NCBI GenBank assembly: GCA_050738315.1 | Contig: JBOHZD010000346.1 | Coordinates: forward strand, 1-5,496 | Direction of reading: 5' to 3' | From: IDS-8 sp050738315 | GTDB lineage: Bacteria > Pseudomonadota > Gammaproteobacteria > Steroidobacterales > Woeseiaceae | Length of the DNA: 5,496 bases | Shown: positions 1 through 5,333 of the stretch, piece after piece | How positions within the stretch are numbered: position 1 is the stretch's first letter | How the letters are laid out: each line of letters begins with the position of its first letter | The notes under the pieces: generated by a model | The model's input: the letters and a program-made list of their open reading frames with translations, nothing else | Databases searched by the model: none | What the model was told of the DNA's origin: nothing | Position numbers and translations under genes: made by a program

Positions 1-172
1 ACTGCAACTTCAGGCGGTGTCCGTCGTAGTCGAAGTCATCGTTCGCGGCGTCCTCGCCGGCAACGAGGTATCCGAACGTGACGTATCGATTCGGCCCGTC
101 CAGAAACAGGAAGGCATCCGCGGAGACACTGTCGTTGACGGCGGATCGGCCGTCATCGGTCCGATGATCCAT
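1..172 (-). CDS. Unidentified acidic protein, partial, or frameshifted continuation of the upstream exported protein
   Basis: An open frame of 57 codons runs from an ATG at 172-170 off the left edge of the window, so the C-terminus is missing. It reads like real coding sequence: third positions are mostly G/C, and the protein is Asp-rich with ordered hydrophobic stretches (for example SADAFLFLDGPNRYVTFGY at about residues 17-35, then GEDAANDDFDYDGHRLKLQ). The first 20 nt overlap the end of the exported protein at 153-464 in another frame. There is no good ribosome binding site before the ATG; the nearest purine-rich stretch lies too far upstream. Either the gene is translationally coupled, or it is the rest of the preceding gene after a one-base frameshift. 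Removing one G near 169-173 would fuse the two frames with the acidic composition continuing smoothly. I do not recognise the family. Confidence 0.5.
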   Translation of the reverse strand, partial: MDHRTDDGRSAVNDSVSADAFLFLDGPNRYVTFGYLVAGEDAANDDFDYDGHRLKLQ

Positions 173-464
173 CCACGGTGCCGTCGATCTCGCCTTCAAT
201 GGCAGCCTCCGCGGCAATGTCGACTTCATCCGTCACCACGGTCTCGAGCACGGCGGCGGCGGCCTTCGCGGTACCGGCGTTCGCGCCGGTGCTTTCGCCG
301 TTGCTGTCCAGAGTGGCATTGGCATCAACCGCCGCGCCGGCGCTGCCGCCGAGCTCGGCTTCGGCGGCAAGCGCAGCTCCGCCCATCGAGAAGGAAAGCA
401 GCAAGACGGAAAGGGTTACCGTCCAATTGCGATCCTCGGGTTTCGTGCGTGTTTTACAAGTCAT
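153..464 (-). CDS. Small acidic Ala-rich exported protein, unknown function
   Basis: This 103-residue product has a classic Sec signal peptide: a charged N-region (Lys/Arg within residues 4-12), a hydrophobic core (about 15-27) and an A-L-A cleavage site at 31-33, so the mature protein would start at AEAEL. The mature 70 residues are low-complexity, rich in Ala, Gly, Asp and Glu, with almost no basic residues and no cysteines. This suggests a soluble or disordered periplasmic or secreted protein. The ATG at 464 is preceded by GAAGGAGGA (479-471), a near-perfect ribosome binding site 7 nt away, so high expression is likely. It lies 144 nt downstream of lon on the same strand, with a possible promoter of its own at 538-508. 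The stop at 155-153 falls inside a second frame with good coding character, so the true protein may be longer. No family is recognised. Confidence 0.65.
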   Translation of the reverse strand: MTCKTRTKPEDRNWTVTLSVLLLSFSMGGAALAAEAELGGSAGAAVDANATLDSNGESTGANAGTAKAAAAVLETVVTDEVDIAAEAAIEGEIDGTVDGSSDR

Positions 465-507
465 GGTACGTCCTCCTTCAGGTTGCTTGTGCGAGGAGGA
501 CGGCCGG

Positions 508-538
508 CAATGGAGATTTATTCCGTCATTTTTTCAGG
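508..538 (-). promoter_or_regulatory. Weak RpoH (sigma-32)-like promoter candidate
   Basis: On the minus strand CCTGAAA (538-532) and CTCCATTG (515-508) resemble the sigma-32 elements CTTGAAA and CCCCATNT, with one main mismatch each. The 16-nt spacer is at the long end of what is accepted. The predicted start near 500 would give a leader of about 35 nt to the small exported-protein gene, including its strong ribosome binding site. This is a pattern match only, and the AT-rich patch between the two elements could instead serve an ordinary promoter. Confidence 0.25.
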
Positions 539-547
539 CTTTCGGTT

Positions 548-564
548 CCCCGCCGGCCGCGGGG
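548..564. terminator. Perfect GC hairpin between lon and the small exported-protein gene
   Basis: CCCCGC (548-553) and GCGGGG (559-564) form a perfect 6-bp stem with a 5-nt loop. Read on the plus strand it is followed by CGATTTT (565-571), resembling a short intrinsic terminator. Read on the minus strand, the direction of lon, it is followed by AACCGAA with no T-run. No plus-strand gene feeds into it, so its role is uncertain; it could attenuate or stabilise the 3' end of the lon mRNA. Confidence 0.3.
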
Positions 565-583
565 CGATTTTCAGCTGCGAGAC

Positions 584-609
584 GCCGGGGCCGCCATGGT
601 TACCCCGGC
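584..609 (-). terminator. Hairpin starting at the lon stop codon
   Basis: GCCGGGG (609-603, minus strand) pairs with CCCCGGC (590-584) across a 12-nt loop, giving a 7-bp GC stem whose first base is the last base of the lon stop codon. No T-run follows, so it is not a typical intrinsic terminator. It may be a Rho-associated or mRNA-protecting stem. Confidence 0.3.
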
Positions 610-3032
610 TATTGCAGCTGCACCCCCACCTGCCGCTCCCCATCGCCCGCGGCCGTTTGCCGGCGCTCGAGCGCGAGCGCCGCATCCAGCGCATCGTCCA
701 CCGTCTTCAGCCAGACGAACTCGAGCGATGAGCGCACAGACTCGGGGATGTCTTCGAAATCCTTGCGATTCCGATCCGGCAGCAAGACGCGCTCGATGCC
801 GGCGCGGTGCGCCGCGATGACCTTCTCCTTGATACCGCCGACCGGCAGCACCAGTCCGCGCAGGCTGATCTCGCCCGTCATGGCCGTGTCGTGCCGCACC
901 GTCTGGCCGGTAATGAGCGAGGCCAGGGATACGAAAATCGCAACACCGGCACTCGGGCCGTCTTTCGGAATCGCGCCGGCGGGAACGTGAATGTGCACGT
1001 CGTTCGTGCTCAGCGTTTTCGACTCCGCCGTGCTGTCTGCGAAGCGGTTTTTGACCAGGCTCATCGCGGCCTGCGCGCTCTCCTTCATCACGTCGCCCAG
1101 CTGCCCGGTCAGGATCAGCTTGCCGTTGCCGGGCACGCGCGCGGATTCGATGAACAGGATGTCACCGCCCACCGGCGTCCATGCCAATCCCGTAGCGACG
1201 CCCGGCAGTCCGGTCCGCAGCGCGACTTCGTTTTCGAACTTCGGCGCGCCGAGAATTTCATGCACGTCGTCGGTGTCGAGCCGTCTCTTCTCCGCCGCGC
1301 CTTCCGCGAACGTGACTGCAACGTGGCGGAGCACCGAGCCGATCTGCTTCTCCAGGTTGCGTACCCCGGACTCGCGCGTGTACTGGCTGATGATCGTCAT
1401 CAACGCCTCGTCAGTAATGTCCACCTTGTCGGCGGATAACCCGTTGTTCTGGAGCTGGCGCGTGACCAGGTAACGCCTGGCGATCTGCAACTTCTCGTCG
1501 GACGAGTAGCCTCGAAGTTCGAGAACTTCCATCCGATCGAGCAACGGCGCGACGATCGTGTCGAGACGATTCGCAGTGGCAATGAACATCACCTTGCTCA
1601 AGTCGAACGGCACGCCGAGGTAATTATCCTGGAACGTGGCATTCTGTTCAGGGTCCAGCACCTCGAGCAGGGCAGATGCCGGATCGCCGTGCAGGCTGGC
1701 GCCGAGCTTGTCGATCTCGTCCAGCATGAAAACGGGATTGCGCGTCCCTGCTTTCTTGATGCCCTGGATGATCTTGCCGGGCAGCGCTCCAATGTAGGTG
1801 CGCCGATGGCCGCGAATCTCCGCTTCGTCATGTGTTCCGCCGAGGCTCGCGCGCACGAACTGGAGGCCCACGGCACGGGCAATGCTTTGCCCGAGCGACG
1901 TCTTGCCGACTCCGGGCGGCCCGACGAAACACAGAATGGGACTGCGTCCCTCGGGATTGAGCTTGCGCACGGCGAGATACTCGATGATCCGCTTCTTGAT
2001 GTCGTCAAGGCCGTAGTGGTCTTCGTCGAGTATTTGGCGGGCTTTCGCAATGTCGATGGATTCCGCATCGAGGTTCGACCATGGCAGTTCCGTCAGCCAG
2101 TCGATGTAATTGCGGAGCATCGAGTATTCGCCCGCCGCGCTCGGCATACGCTTCAGCCGGCCGAATTCCTTGCGCGTGTGCGCCTCGATGTCTTCCGGCA
2201 TGCACGCGTCCGTTATCGCCTTGTCGATCGCCTCGAATTCGGCGGCGTTGCCTTCGTCTTCGCCGAGTTGTTGCTGAATCGTCCGCATTTGCTCGCGCAA
2301 CACCGCTTCGCGTTGCCGTTCATCGATGGAAGCCCGCGTCTGCTCCTCGATCTCGTGCGACAACTCGAGAATTTCGAGGCGCTTTGCCATGAGCTCGACA
2401 ACGGCATCGAGGCGTTGCTTGATACCGAACGTCTCGAGCAACCGCTGCTTCTCCGCGACCGGTACGTCGAGGAAGCCGGCAACGATGTCGCATAACATGC
2501 CCGGCGAATCGATCGCGTTCATCGAGCTCGCCAGCTCGCCGGGCACCTGCGGCAGAAGTTCGATCGCTTTGGTCGCCTGCTGCTTCAGCACGCGGACGCG
2601 CGCCTCGATCTCGTCTTCGTTGCCCGTGGCCTCCTCCGGTATCTCGAAGCGCGCGACGAGATGAGGCTTTGTTTCGACGAAACCGGTGGCCCGGAAACGG
2701 GTCTCGCCCTGGCAAACCAGGTGGTGCGCATTGTCGGGCGCGGTGACGTAACGCACGATGTTGACGACGGTACCCACCCAGTAAAGATCGTCGGGCGCCG
2801 GATCGTCCGTTTTGGGCTCGCGCTGCAATAAAAGCCCGAGTTTGCCGTTCTGGCGGATGGCCTTCTGCGCCGCCGCGATCGACGCCGGCCGCCGGACCGT
2901 GACGGGATAGACCATCCCCGGGAAAAGCACCAGGTCGCGCAGCGGCAGCACGGGCAGCGTGTCGCCTGTGGACGGCTGCGGCTGGTCGGTCGTCGGTGAA
3001 TCAACCTTGTTCTCCGGGGCTTGTTCACTCAT
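609..3032 (-). CDS. lon: ATP-dependent Lon protease (endopeptidase La, LonA type)
   Basis: Lon is a cytoplasmic hexameric AAA+ protease (peptidase S16) that unfolds and degrades damaged proteins and selected regulators. This 807-residue copy is complete. It has an N-terminal substrate-binding domain (about 25-210, opening LPVLPLRDLVLFPGMVYPV), a helical linker (about 211-320), Walker A GPPGVGKT at 371-378, Walker B FMLDEIDK at 435-442, sensor-1 Asn at 488 (TAN), and an S16 protease domain (about 600-785). The catalytic Ser is S694 in PKDGPSAG and the Lys is K737 in GGIKEK, 43 residues apart as in E. coli (S679/K722). It is slightly longer than E. coli Lon (784), the extra being a polar N-terminal lead and a short tail. 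Its ATG lies inside the end of hsp20 (8-nt overlap) with only a weak ribosome binding site, pointing to coupled translation. No clpX or hupB is beside it, so it may be a second Lon rather than the housekeeping copy. Confidence 0.98.
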   Translation of the reverse strand: MSEQAPENKVDSPTTDQPQPSTGDTLPVLPLRDLVLFPGMVYPVTVRRPASIAAAQKAIRQNGKLGLLLQREPKTDDPAPDDLYWVGTVVNIVRYVTAPDNAHHLVCQGETRFRATGFVETKPHLVARFEIPEEATGNEDEIEARVRVLKQQATKAIELLPQVPGELASSMNAIDSPGMLCDIVAGFLDVPVAEKQRLLETFGIKQRLDAVVELMAKRLEILELSHEIEEQTRASIDERQREAVLREQMRTIQQQLGEDEGNAAEFEAIDKAITDACMPEDIEAHTRKEFGRLKRMPSAAGEYSMLRNYIDWLTELPWSNLDAESIDIAKARQILDEDHYGLDDIKKRIIEYLAVRKLNPEGRSPILCFVGPPGVGKTSLGQSIARAVGLQFVRASLGGTHDEAEIRGHRRTYIGALPGKIIQGIKKAGTRNPVFMLDEIDKLGASLHGDPASALLEVLDPEQNATFQDNYLGVPFDLSKVMFIATANRLDTIVAPLLDRMEVLELRGYSSDEKLQIARRYLVTRQLQNNGLSADKVDITDEALMTIISQYTRESGVRNLEKQIGSVLRHVAVTFAEGAAEKRRLDTDDVHEILGAPKFENEVALRTGLPGVATGLAWTPVGGDILFIESARVPGNGKLILTGQLGDVMKESAQAAMSLVKNRFADSTAESKTLSTNDVHIHVPAGAIPKDGPSAGVAIFVSLASLITGQTVRHDTAMTGEISLRGLVLPVGGIKEKVIAAHRAGIERVLLPDRNRKDFEDIPESVRSSLEFVWLKTVDDALDAALALERRQTAAGDGERQVGVQLQ

Positions 3033-3444
3033 TGGTCACCGCCCGTTCCAGCCGGATTTCAAGGCAGCCGTTCTGGTAGGTGTGGGCGGCGACGCGGTAA
3101 CGCCCGGCCGGTAGCTGGATGTGGCGTTCCAGCCGGCCGTAAGGGATTTCGAGCTGATGGATGGTGCCGCGCACGGCTTCCGCAGGCAGGCGTCGCCGGC
3201 CGGTCAGCAGCAGGCCGGTATCTACGAGGGAGATGTCGAAGTCGGCCGGATCCACGTCGGGGATGGCGGCGCGAATCAGCAATTCGGACTCGGTTTCGAA
3301 GACGTCCACCGGCGGCTCCCAGGCGGGGGCCTGTCCGACCTGGCCCAGGCGGAAGAACTGCCGGTGCAGGCGATCGGCGCCCTCGACCAGGTCACACGCC
3401 TGGCTCCACATTAAATGAATCGATCGAACGGATCGTATGGCCAC
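3025..3444 (-). CDS. Hsp20/alpha-crystallin family small heat-shock protein
   Basis: Small heat-shock proteins are ATP-independent holdases that keep unfolding proteins soluble for refolding or degradation. This 139-residue protein has a short N-terminal arm (1-40) and an alpha-crystallin domain (about 41-134): V-D-V-F-E at 46-50, the LLLTGRRR strand at 78-85, the PYGRLERHIQLP segment at 101-112, and H-x-Y-x-N-G-x-L at 121-128, which matches the family A-x-x-x-N-G-x-L signature with Ala replaced by His. It ends almost at once after the last strand (RLERAVTNE), so the C-terminal extension with the I-x-I motif, normally used for oligomer assembly, is absent. The start chosen is GTG at 3444-3442, with AGGAG (3455-3451) 6 nt upstream. 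An ATG at 3411-3409 (residue 12) is an alternative. The stop overlaps the lon start (ATGAGTGA), making a two-gene operon behind a sigma-54-like promoter. Confidence 0.93.
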   Translation of the reverse strand: MAIRSVRSIHLMWSQACDLVEGADRLHRQFFRLGQVGQAPAWEPPVDVFETESELLIRAAIPDVDPADFDISLVDTGLLLTGRRRLPAEAVRGTIHQLEIPYGRLERHIQLPAGRYRVAAHTYQNGCLEIRLERAVTNE

Positions 3445-3488
3445 TGCATTCTCCTCGTGGCGGTTGTGCTATTTGAAGTGTAGACGAC

Positions 3489-3502
3489 GCAAGGATCGTG
3501 CC
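3489..3502 (-). promoter_or_regulatory. Sigma-54 (RpoN) -24/-12 promoter for hsp20-lon
   Basis: The minus strand reads GGCACGATCCTTGC from 3502 to 3489. The consensus is TGGCACG-N4-TTGCW, and this site keeps GGCACG, the 4-nt spacer and TTGC, so the essential GG-N10-GC pairing is exact. The deviations are C for T before GG and G for W after TTGC. Counting from the -12 C at 3489, transcription would start near 3477, giving a leader of about 33 nt with the AGGAG site in it. No better sigma-70 or sigma-32 promoter is visible upstream of hsp20. Sigma-54 needs an enhancer-binding activator; I found no convincing palindromic activator site in the 200 nt upstream. Confidence 0.6.
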
Positions 3503-3553
3503 GGGCCGGCGGCTGGGCGGAGCGAGTTCTTTGCCGCGGGAAATCGGTGCTTA

Positions 3554-3805
3554 CTACCACCGTCCCTTGGTGCGATTCCAGCGATAGAGCAACGCGGCGA
3601 ACACATTGTAAAGCAAACGAGAACATGAACCCAGAACGGGTGCCCGGACGATGCGCGCCAGGCTGCGTTGATCAGGCGTCTTGCTCCAAAGCTCCGCAAA
3701 GGCGTCACTGCCCACGTGAACAACTCCGGCTTCGTCGACGACATGCAGCCTTTCCCGCACGAACTCCAGATCGAACGTCGATTCAATCGCGCTTACGCAG
3801 GGACT
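3554..3805 (-). pseudogene. C-terminal remnant of a DCC-family (DUF393) thiol-oxidoreductase-like protein
   Basis: After the GNAT stop at 3806 the same frame stays open for 83 codons to TAG at 3556-3554. Residues RLHVVDEAGVVHVGSDAFAE, then LW..TP...LARIV, then LLY.VFAALLYRWNR.KGRW match the C-terminal half of the DCC family, including its habitual ending (YRWNRxKGxW). DCC proteins are about 110-140 residues and carry a D-G-x-C-x-x-C redox motif near the N-terminus. That half is missing, because the region upstream codes for GNAT. There is no good start: the only candidate is GTG at 3760, with GGAG just 3 nt before it, giving 68 residues. I read it as a gene truncated by deletion or rearrangement. 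A short expressed protein or in-frame readthrough from the GNAT gene cannot be excluded. The sigma-54 promoter lies downstream of its stop. Confidence 0.65.
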
Positions 3806-4393
3806 TCAGCTGTGAGCGGCGCGGACGTCGAACACCCAGAGCATGGTGGCTGGCTCGTGCGACGGGATTGAAGCCGGTTCGGCATCAGCGGACGCGAGGC
3901 GAAAACCGAGCCGTTGCGGGACGGCTGCGCTGCTGACGTTGCGCGGATCGCAGTGGATCTCGACCTGCCTTATCCCGGGCAGGGCCAGTGAAAGCTGCAG
4001 CATGGCGCGTGCGGATTCGGTCGCATAACCCTTCCCTGTCACATCGCTGCGCAGCCAGTACCCGATCTCGAGGCGGTCTGCCGCTGCGAACTCCACCCGC
4101 CCTTCCGCGGATCTCGGGAACAGGCTGACTTCGCCGAGAAGGTCAGACTCATCCCGCGGGAAAATAGCGTAGCGCCAATAGCGCCCCGCCAGAAAATCCT
4201 CGGCAAACTTCGCAAGTCGGAGCTCGAGGTCGGGGAGCGGCGCCGGAGTTGCCACATGCGCCGGGATCCAGTTGCTGAGGTGGTCGACGTTCGCCTCGAG
4301 CGCCGGAAGCAGGAGTGCAGCGTCGGTTGTCCGCCATGAGCGGAGGTAGAGGCGGTCGGTGCGGAGATCGGCAGGGACCGGTGTCGATGTCAC
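3806..4393 (-). CDS. GNAT N-acetyltransferase, RimJ/RimL-like
   Basis: This 195-residue protein is a GNAT-fold enzyme that transfers acetyl from acetyl-CoA to an amine. The RimJ/RimL-like subfamily includes ribosomal-protein N-terminal acetyltransferases and enzymes that modify small molecules or antibiotics, so the substrate is not predictable. Evidence is the opening LRTDRLYLRSW (10-20), strand LLGEVSLF (85-92), motif A GYWLRSDVTGKGYATE (111-126) with the acetyl-CoA pyrophosphate loop, and motif B CDPRNVSSAAVPQRLGFRL (148-166) containing the typical N-x-x-S and R-L-G-F. Length is normal for the family. Translation starts at GTG 4393-4391 behind AAGGA, about 10 nt away. The AAGGA directly follows the stop of the upstream GNAT gene (15-nt gap), so the two are probably one operon. 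The frame continues past the stop into the DCC remnant. Confidence 0.92.
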   Translation of the reverse strand: MTSTPVPADLRTDRLYLRSWRTTDAALLLPALEANVDHLSNWIPAHVATPAPLPDLELRLAKFAEDFLAGRYWRYAIFPRDESDLLGEVSLFPRSAEGRVEFAAADRLEIGYWLRSDVTGKGYATESARAMLQLSLALPGIRQVEIHCDPRNVSSAAVPQRLGFRLASADAEPASIPSHEPATMLWVFDVRAAHS

Positions 4394-4408
4394 TGATGTC
4401 GCTTCCTT

Positions 4409-5059
4409 TCAGTCCTGCGCGTCGATCCGCATGGTCACCCGCGGCACCCAGTTGCGCGGAAGGTCCTTGATCGGCTTGCGGATAACCCGGAAGCCGGCGC
4501 GACGGAACATGGCTTCGGTGCCGAACCAGGCGTTGTCATCTACCGTACGCCCCATGCCCGCGCGCGGGTAGGCTTCGACCGCGGGTGCGCCCTGCGCAAA
4601 AGCATAATTCGCCGCTGCCCGAATCAATTCACAGGTAATACCGCGGCCGCGGGCCGACTTGCGCACGGTGACACAGGGGATCACCCAGACGTCCTCGCCG
4701 TCGACGCGGGGGGTGGCGCGCGATTTGTCGATGCGCGCGAACTCCGTTCGGGGCGCGATGGCGACCCAGCCGACGACTGCGTCATTCTCGAAAGCCAGCA
4801 AGCCCGGGGCACGCCGGCGGCGCGCGAGTTTCGTCATTGCCTCGCGTCGACGCTCTGTATCTCCGCCCGGACCGGGCAGGTCGCGGAGCTCTGCGTCGGC
4901 CAGGCGCGGGTGCATGCACCAGCAACCGGCGCCCCAGCTCCCGCGCAGAACCGCGCCGAGATCGTCCATGAGGCGCGGGGTCAGCGGTCGGACAACGAGC
5001 GGCTCGTTGCCGGAACGTGGTTTTCGTGCCTGCCGTGATTTCGACCCCTCCAGCTGCAT
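4409..5059 (-). CDS. GNAT N-acetyltransferase of unknown substrate
   Basis: A 216-residue single-domain GNAT protein, distinct from its downstream neighbour. After a basic, probably unstructured lead (1-20) it shows VVRPLTPRLMDDL (22-34), an unusual G-A-G-C-W-C-M-H segment (44-50), the strand LLAFENDAVVGWVAI (87-101), and motif A VWVIPCVTVRKSARGRGI (124-141), where R-G-R-G-I is the acetyl-CoA pyrophosphate loop. Motif B is covered by AMFRRAGFRVIRK (183-195). Related proteins carrying the CWCM-type segment are usually annotated only as GNAT family, so no substrate is assigned. The ATG at 5059-5057 has GAGG 8 nt upstream, supporting this start over later ones. A MITE-like element ends 47 nt upstream at 5107, so the promoter must lie in that short gap or within the element. 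Confidence 0.9.
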   Translation of the reverse strand: MQLEGSKSRQARKPRSGNEPLVVRPLTPRLMDDLGAVLRGSWGAGCWCMHPRLADAELRDLPGPGGDTERRREAMTKLARRRRAPGLLAFENDAVVGWVAIAPRTEFARIDKSRATPRVDGEDVWVIPCVTVRKSARGRGITCELIRAAANYAFAQGAPAVEAYPRAGMGRTVDDNAWFGTEAMFRRAGFRVIRKPIKDLPRNWVPRVTMRIDAQD

Positions 5060-5106
5060 ACTGTTTGCCTCGGAAAGTAACGCGCATGACTGGTGTCCGC
5101 TCGATT

Positions 5107-5144
5107 CTAGTGTACCCCGTCGTAAATAATCGACCCTTCTCGCG
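5107..5144 (+). repeat. Left terminal inverted repeat of the MITE-like element
   Basis: This 38-bp arm starts CTAGTGTACCCCGTCG and ends CTTCTCGCG. It differs from the reverse complement of the right arm at four positions (7, 17, 27 and 30 from the outer end), two or three of which are C/T or A/G transitions typical of decay after insertion. Confidence 0.85.
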
Positions 5145-5233
5145 AGTGACTTTTCGTGGCTGGCAAGGCGCGACGATGAGTAATAGCTTGCGTTTTGCGA
5201 GGAGTTGCAACGCCGCCAGACTTGATGAGGCGC

Positions 5234-5271
5234 CGCGAGAATGGCCGATTATTTGCGACGGGGTGCACTAG
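5234..5271 (-). repeat. Right terminal inverted repeat of the MITE-like element
   Basis: Read on the minus strand this 38-bp arm starts CTAGTGCACCCCGTCG and ends ATTCTCGCG. It is the partner of 5107-5144. The match stops being convincing inward of the CGCG, where the arms give way to the weaker central stem. Confidence 0.85.
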
Positions 5272-5333
5272 CCCCGCCTTGCGCGCCCGACCGGGCGGCG
5301 CTAGTGTTTCAGAAGCTCCCGGGAGACGCGGTC
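5272..5333. other. Short intergenic leader between the MITE and the DUF962 gene
   Basis: These 62 nt hold a GC hairpin CGCCC-GACC-GGGCG (5284-5297) without a T-run, and the ribosome binding site GGGAG (5321-5325) for the plus-strand gene. A possible but poor sigma-70 promoter is TTGCGC then TAGTGT with a 17-nt spacer (about 5279-5307), matching the consensus at only 3 of 6 positions in each box. Confidence 0.3.

Larger units (their letters stand above)
5107..5271. mobile_element. MITE-like element, 165 bp, non-coding, 38-bp terminal inverted repeats
   Basis: The left end (5107-5144) and right end (5234-5271) are inverted repeats matching at 34 of 38 positions and beginning CTAGTG. The centre is also partly self-complementary: CTGGC-AA-GGCG (5160-5170) against CGCCGCCAG (5211-5219), and a small tip hairpin CTTGC / GCGAG (5187-5191, 5197-5201) with a GTTTT loop. 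The whole element could therefore fold into one long hairpin. It has no credible ORF, so it would need a transposase supplied elsewhere. The palindrome CTAG at both ends could be the repeat terminus or a 4-bp target duplication; the latter would fit YTAR targets known for some IS5-family elements, but the family cannot be assigned from one copy. It lies between divergent genes. Confidence 0.75.

Noticed and set aside
17..990. Two long plus-strand frames (17-820 and 178-990) crossing the small exported gene and the lon 3' end
   Set aside because: Their products are low-complexity Arg/Pro- or Ser/Ala-rich and they overlap well-supported minus-strand genes; they are shadows.
1689..2495. A 268-codon plus-strand open frame antisense to lon
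   Set aside because: It is the mirror of strongly conserved lon codons in GC-rich DNA, has no recognisable domain and no ribosome binding site. Long antisense frames are expected from high GC3.
3409..3440. GATC/TCGATCGA palindromic cluster near the hsp20 start as an operator
   Set aside because: It lies inside the hsp20 coding sequence, and the short palindromes are explained by codons; there is no repeated operator pattern.
3560..3700. Search for an enhancer (activator) palindrome upstream of the sigma-54 site
   Set aside because: The best candidates, TTGC-N11-GCAA near 3680-3700 and a TGT-N13-ACA pair, have poor symmetry or non-standard spacing, so no site is called.
3469..3786. A 105-codon minus-strand frame overlapping the DCC remnant
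   Set aside because: The remnant frame carries clear family signatures, whereas this frame has no family resemblance and runs through the sigma-54 promoter.
5284..5297. GC hairpin CGCCC-GACC-GGGCG as a terminator
   Set aside because: No T-run follows and no gene ends nearby; it lies in the leader of the plus-strand gene.
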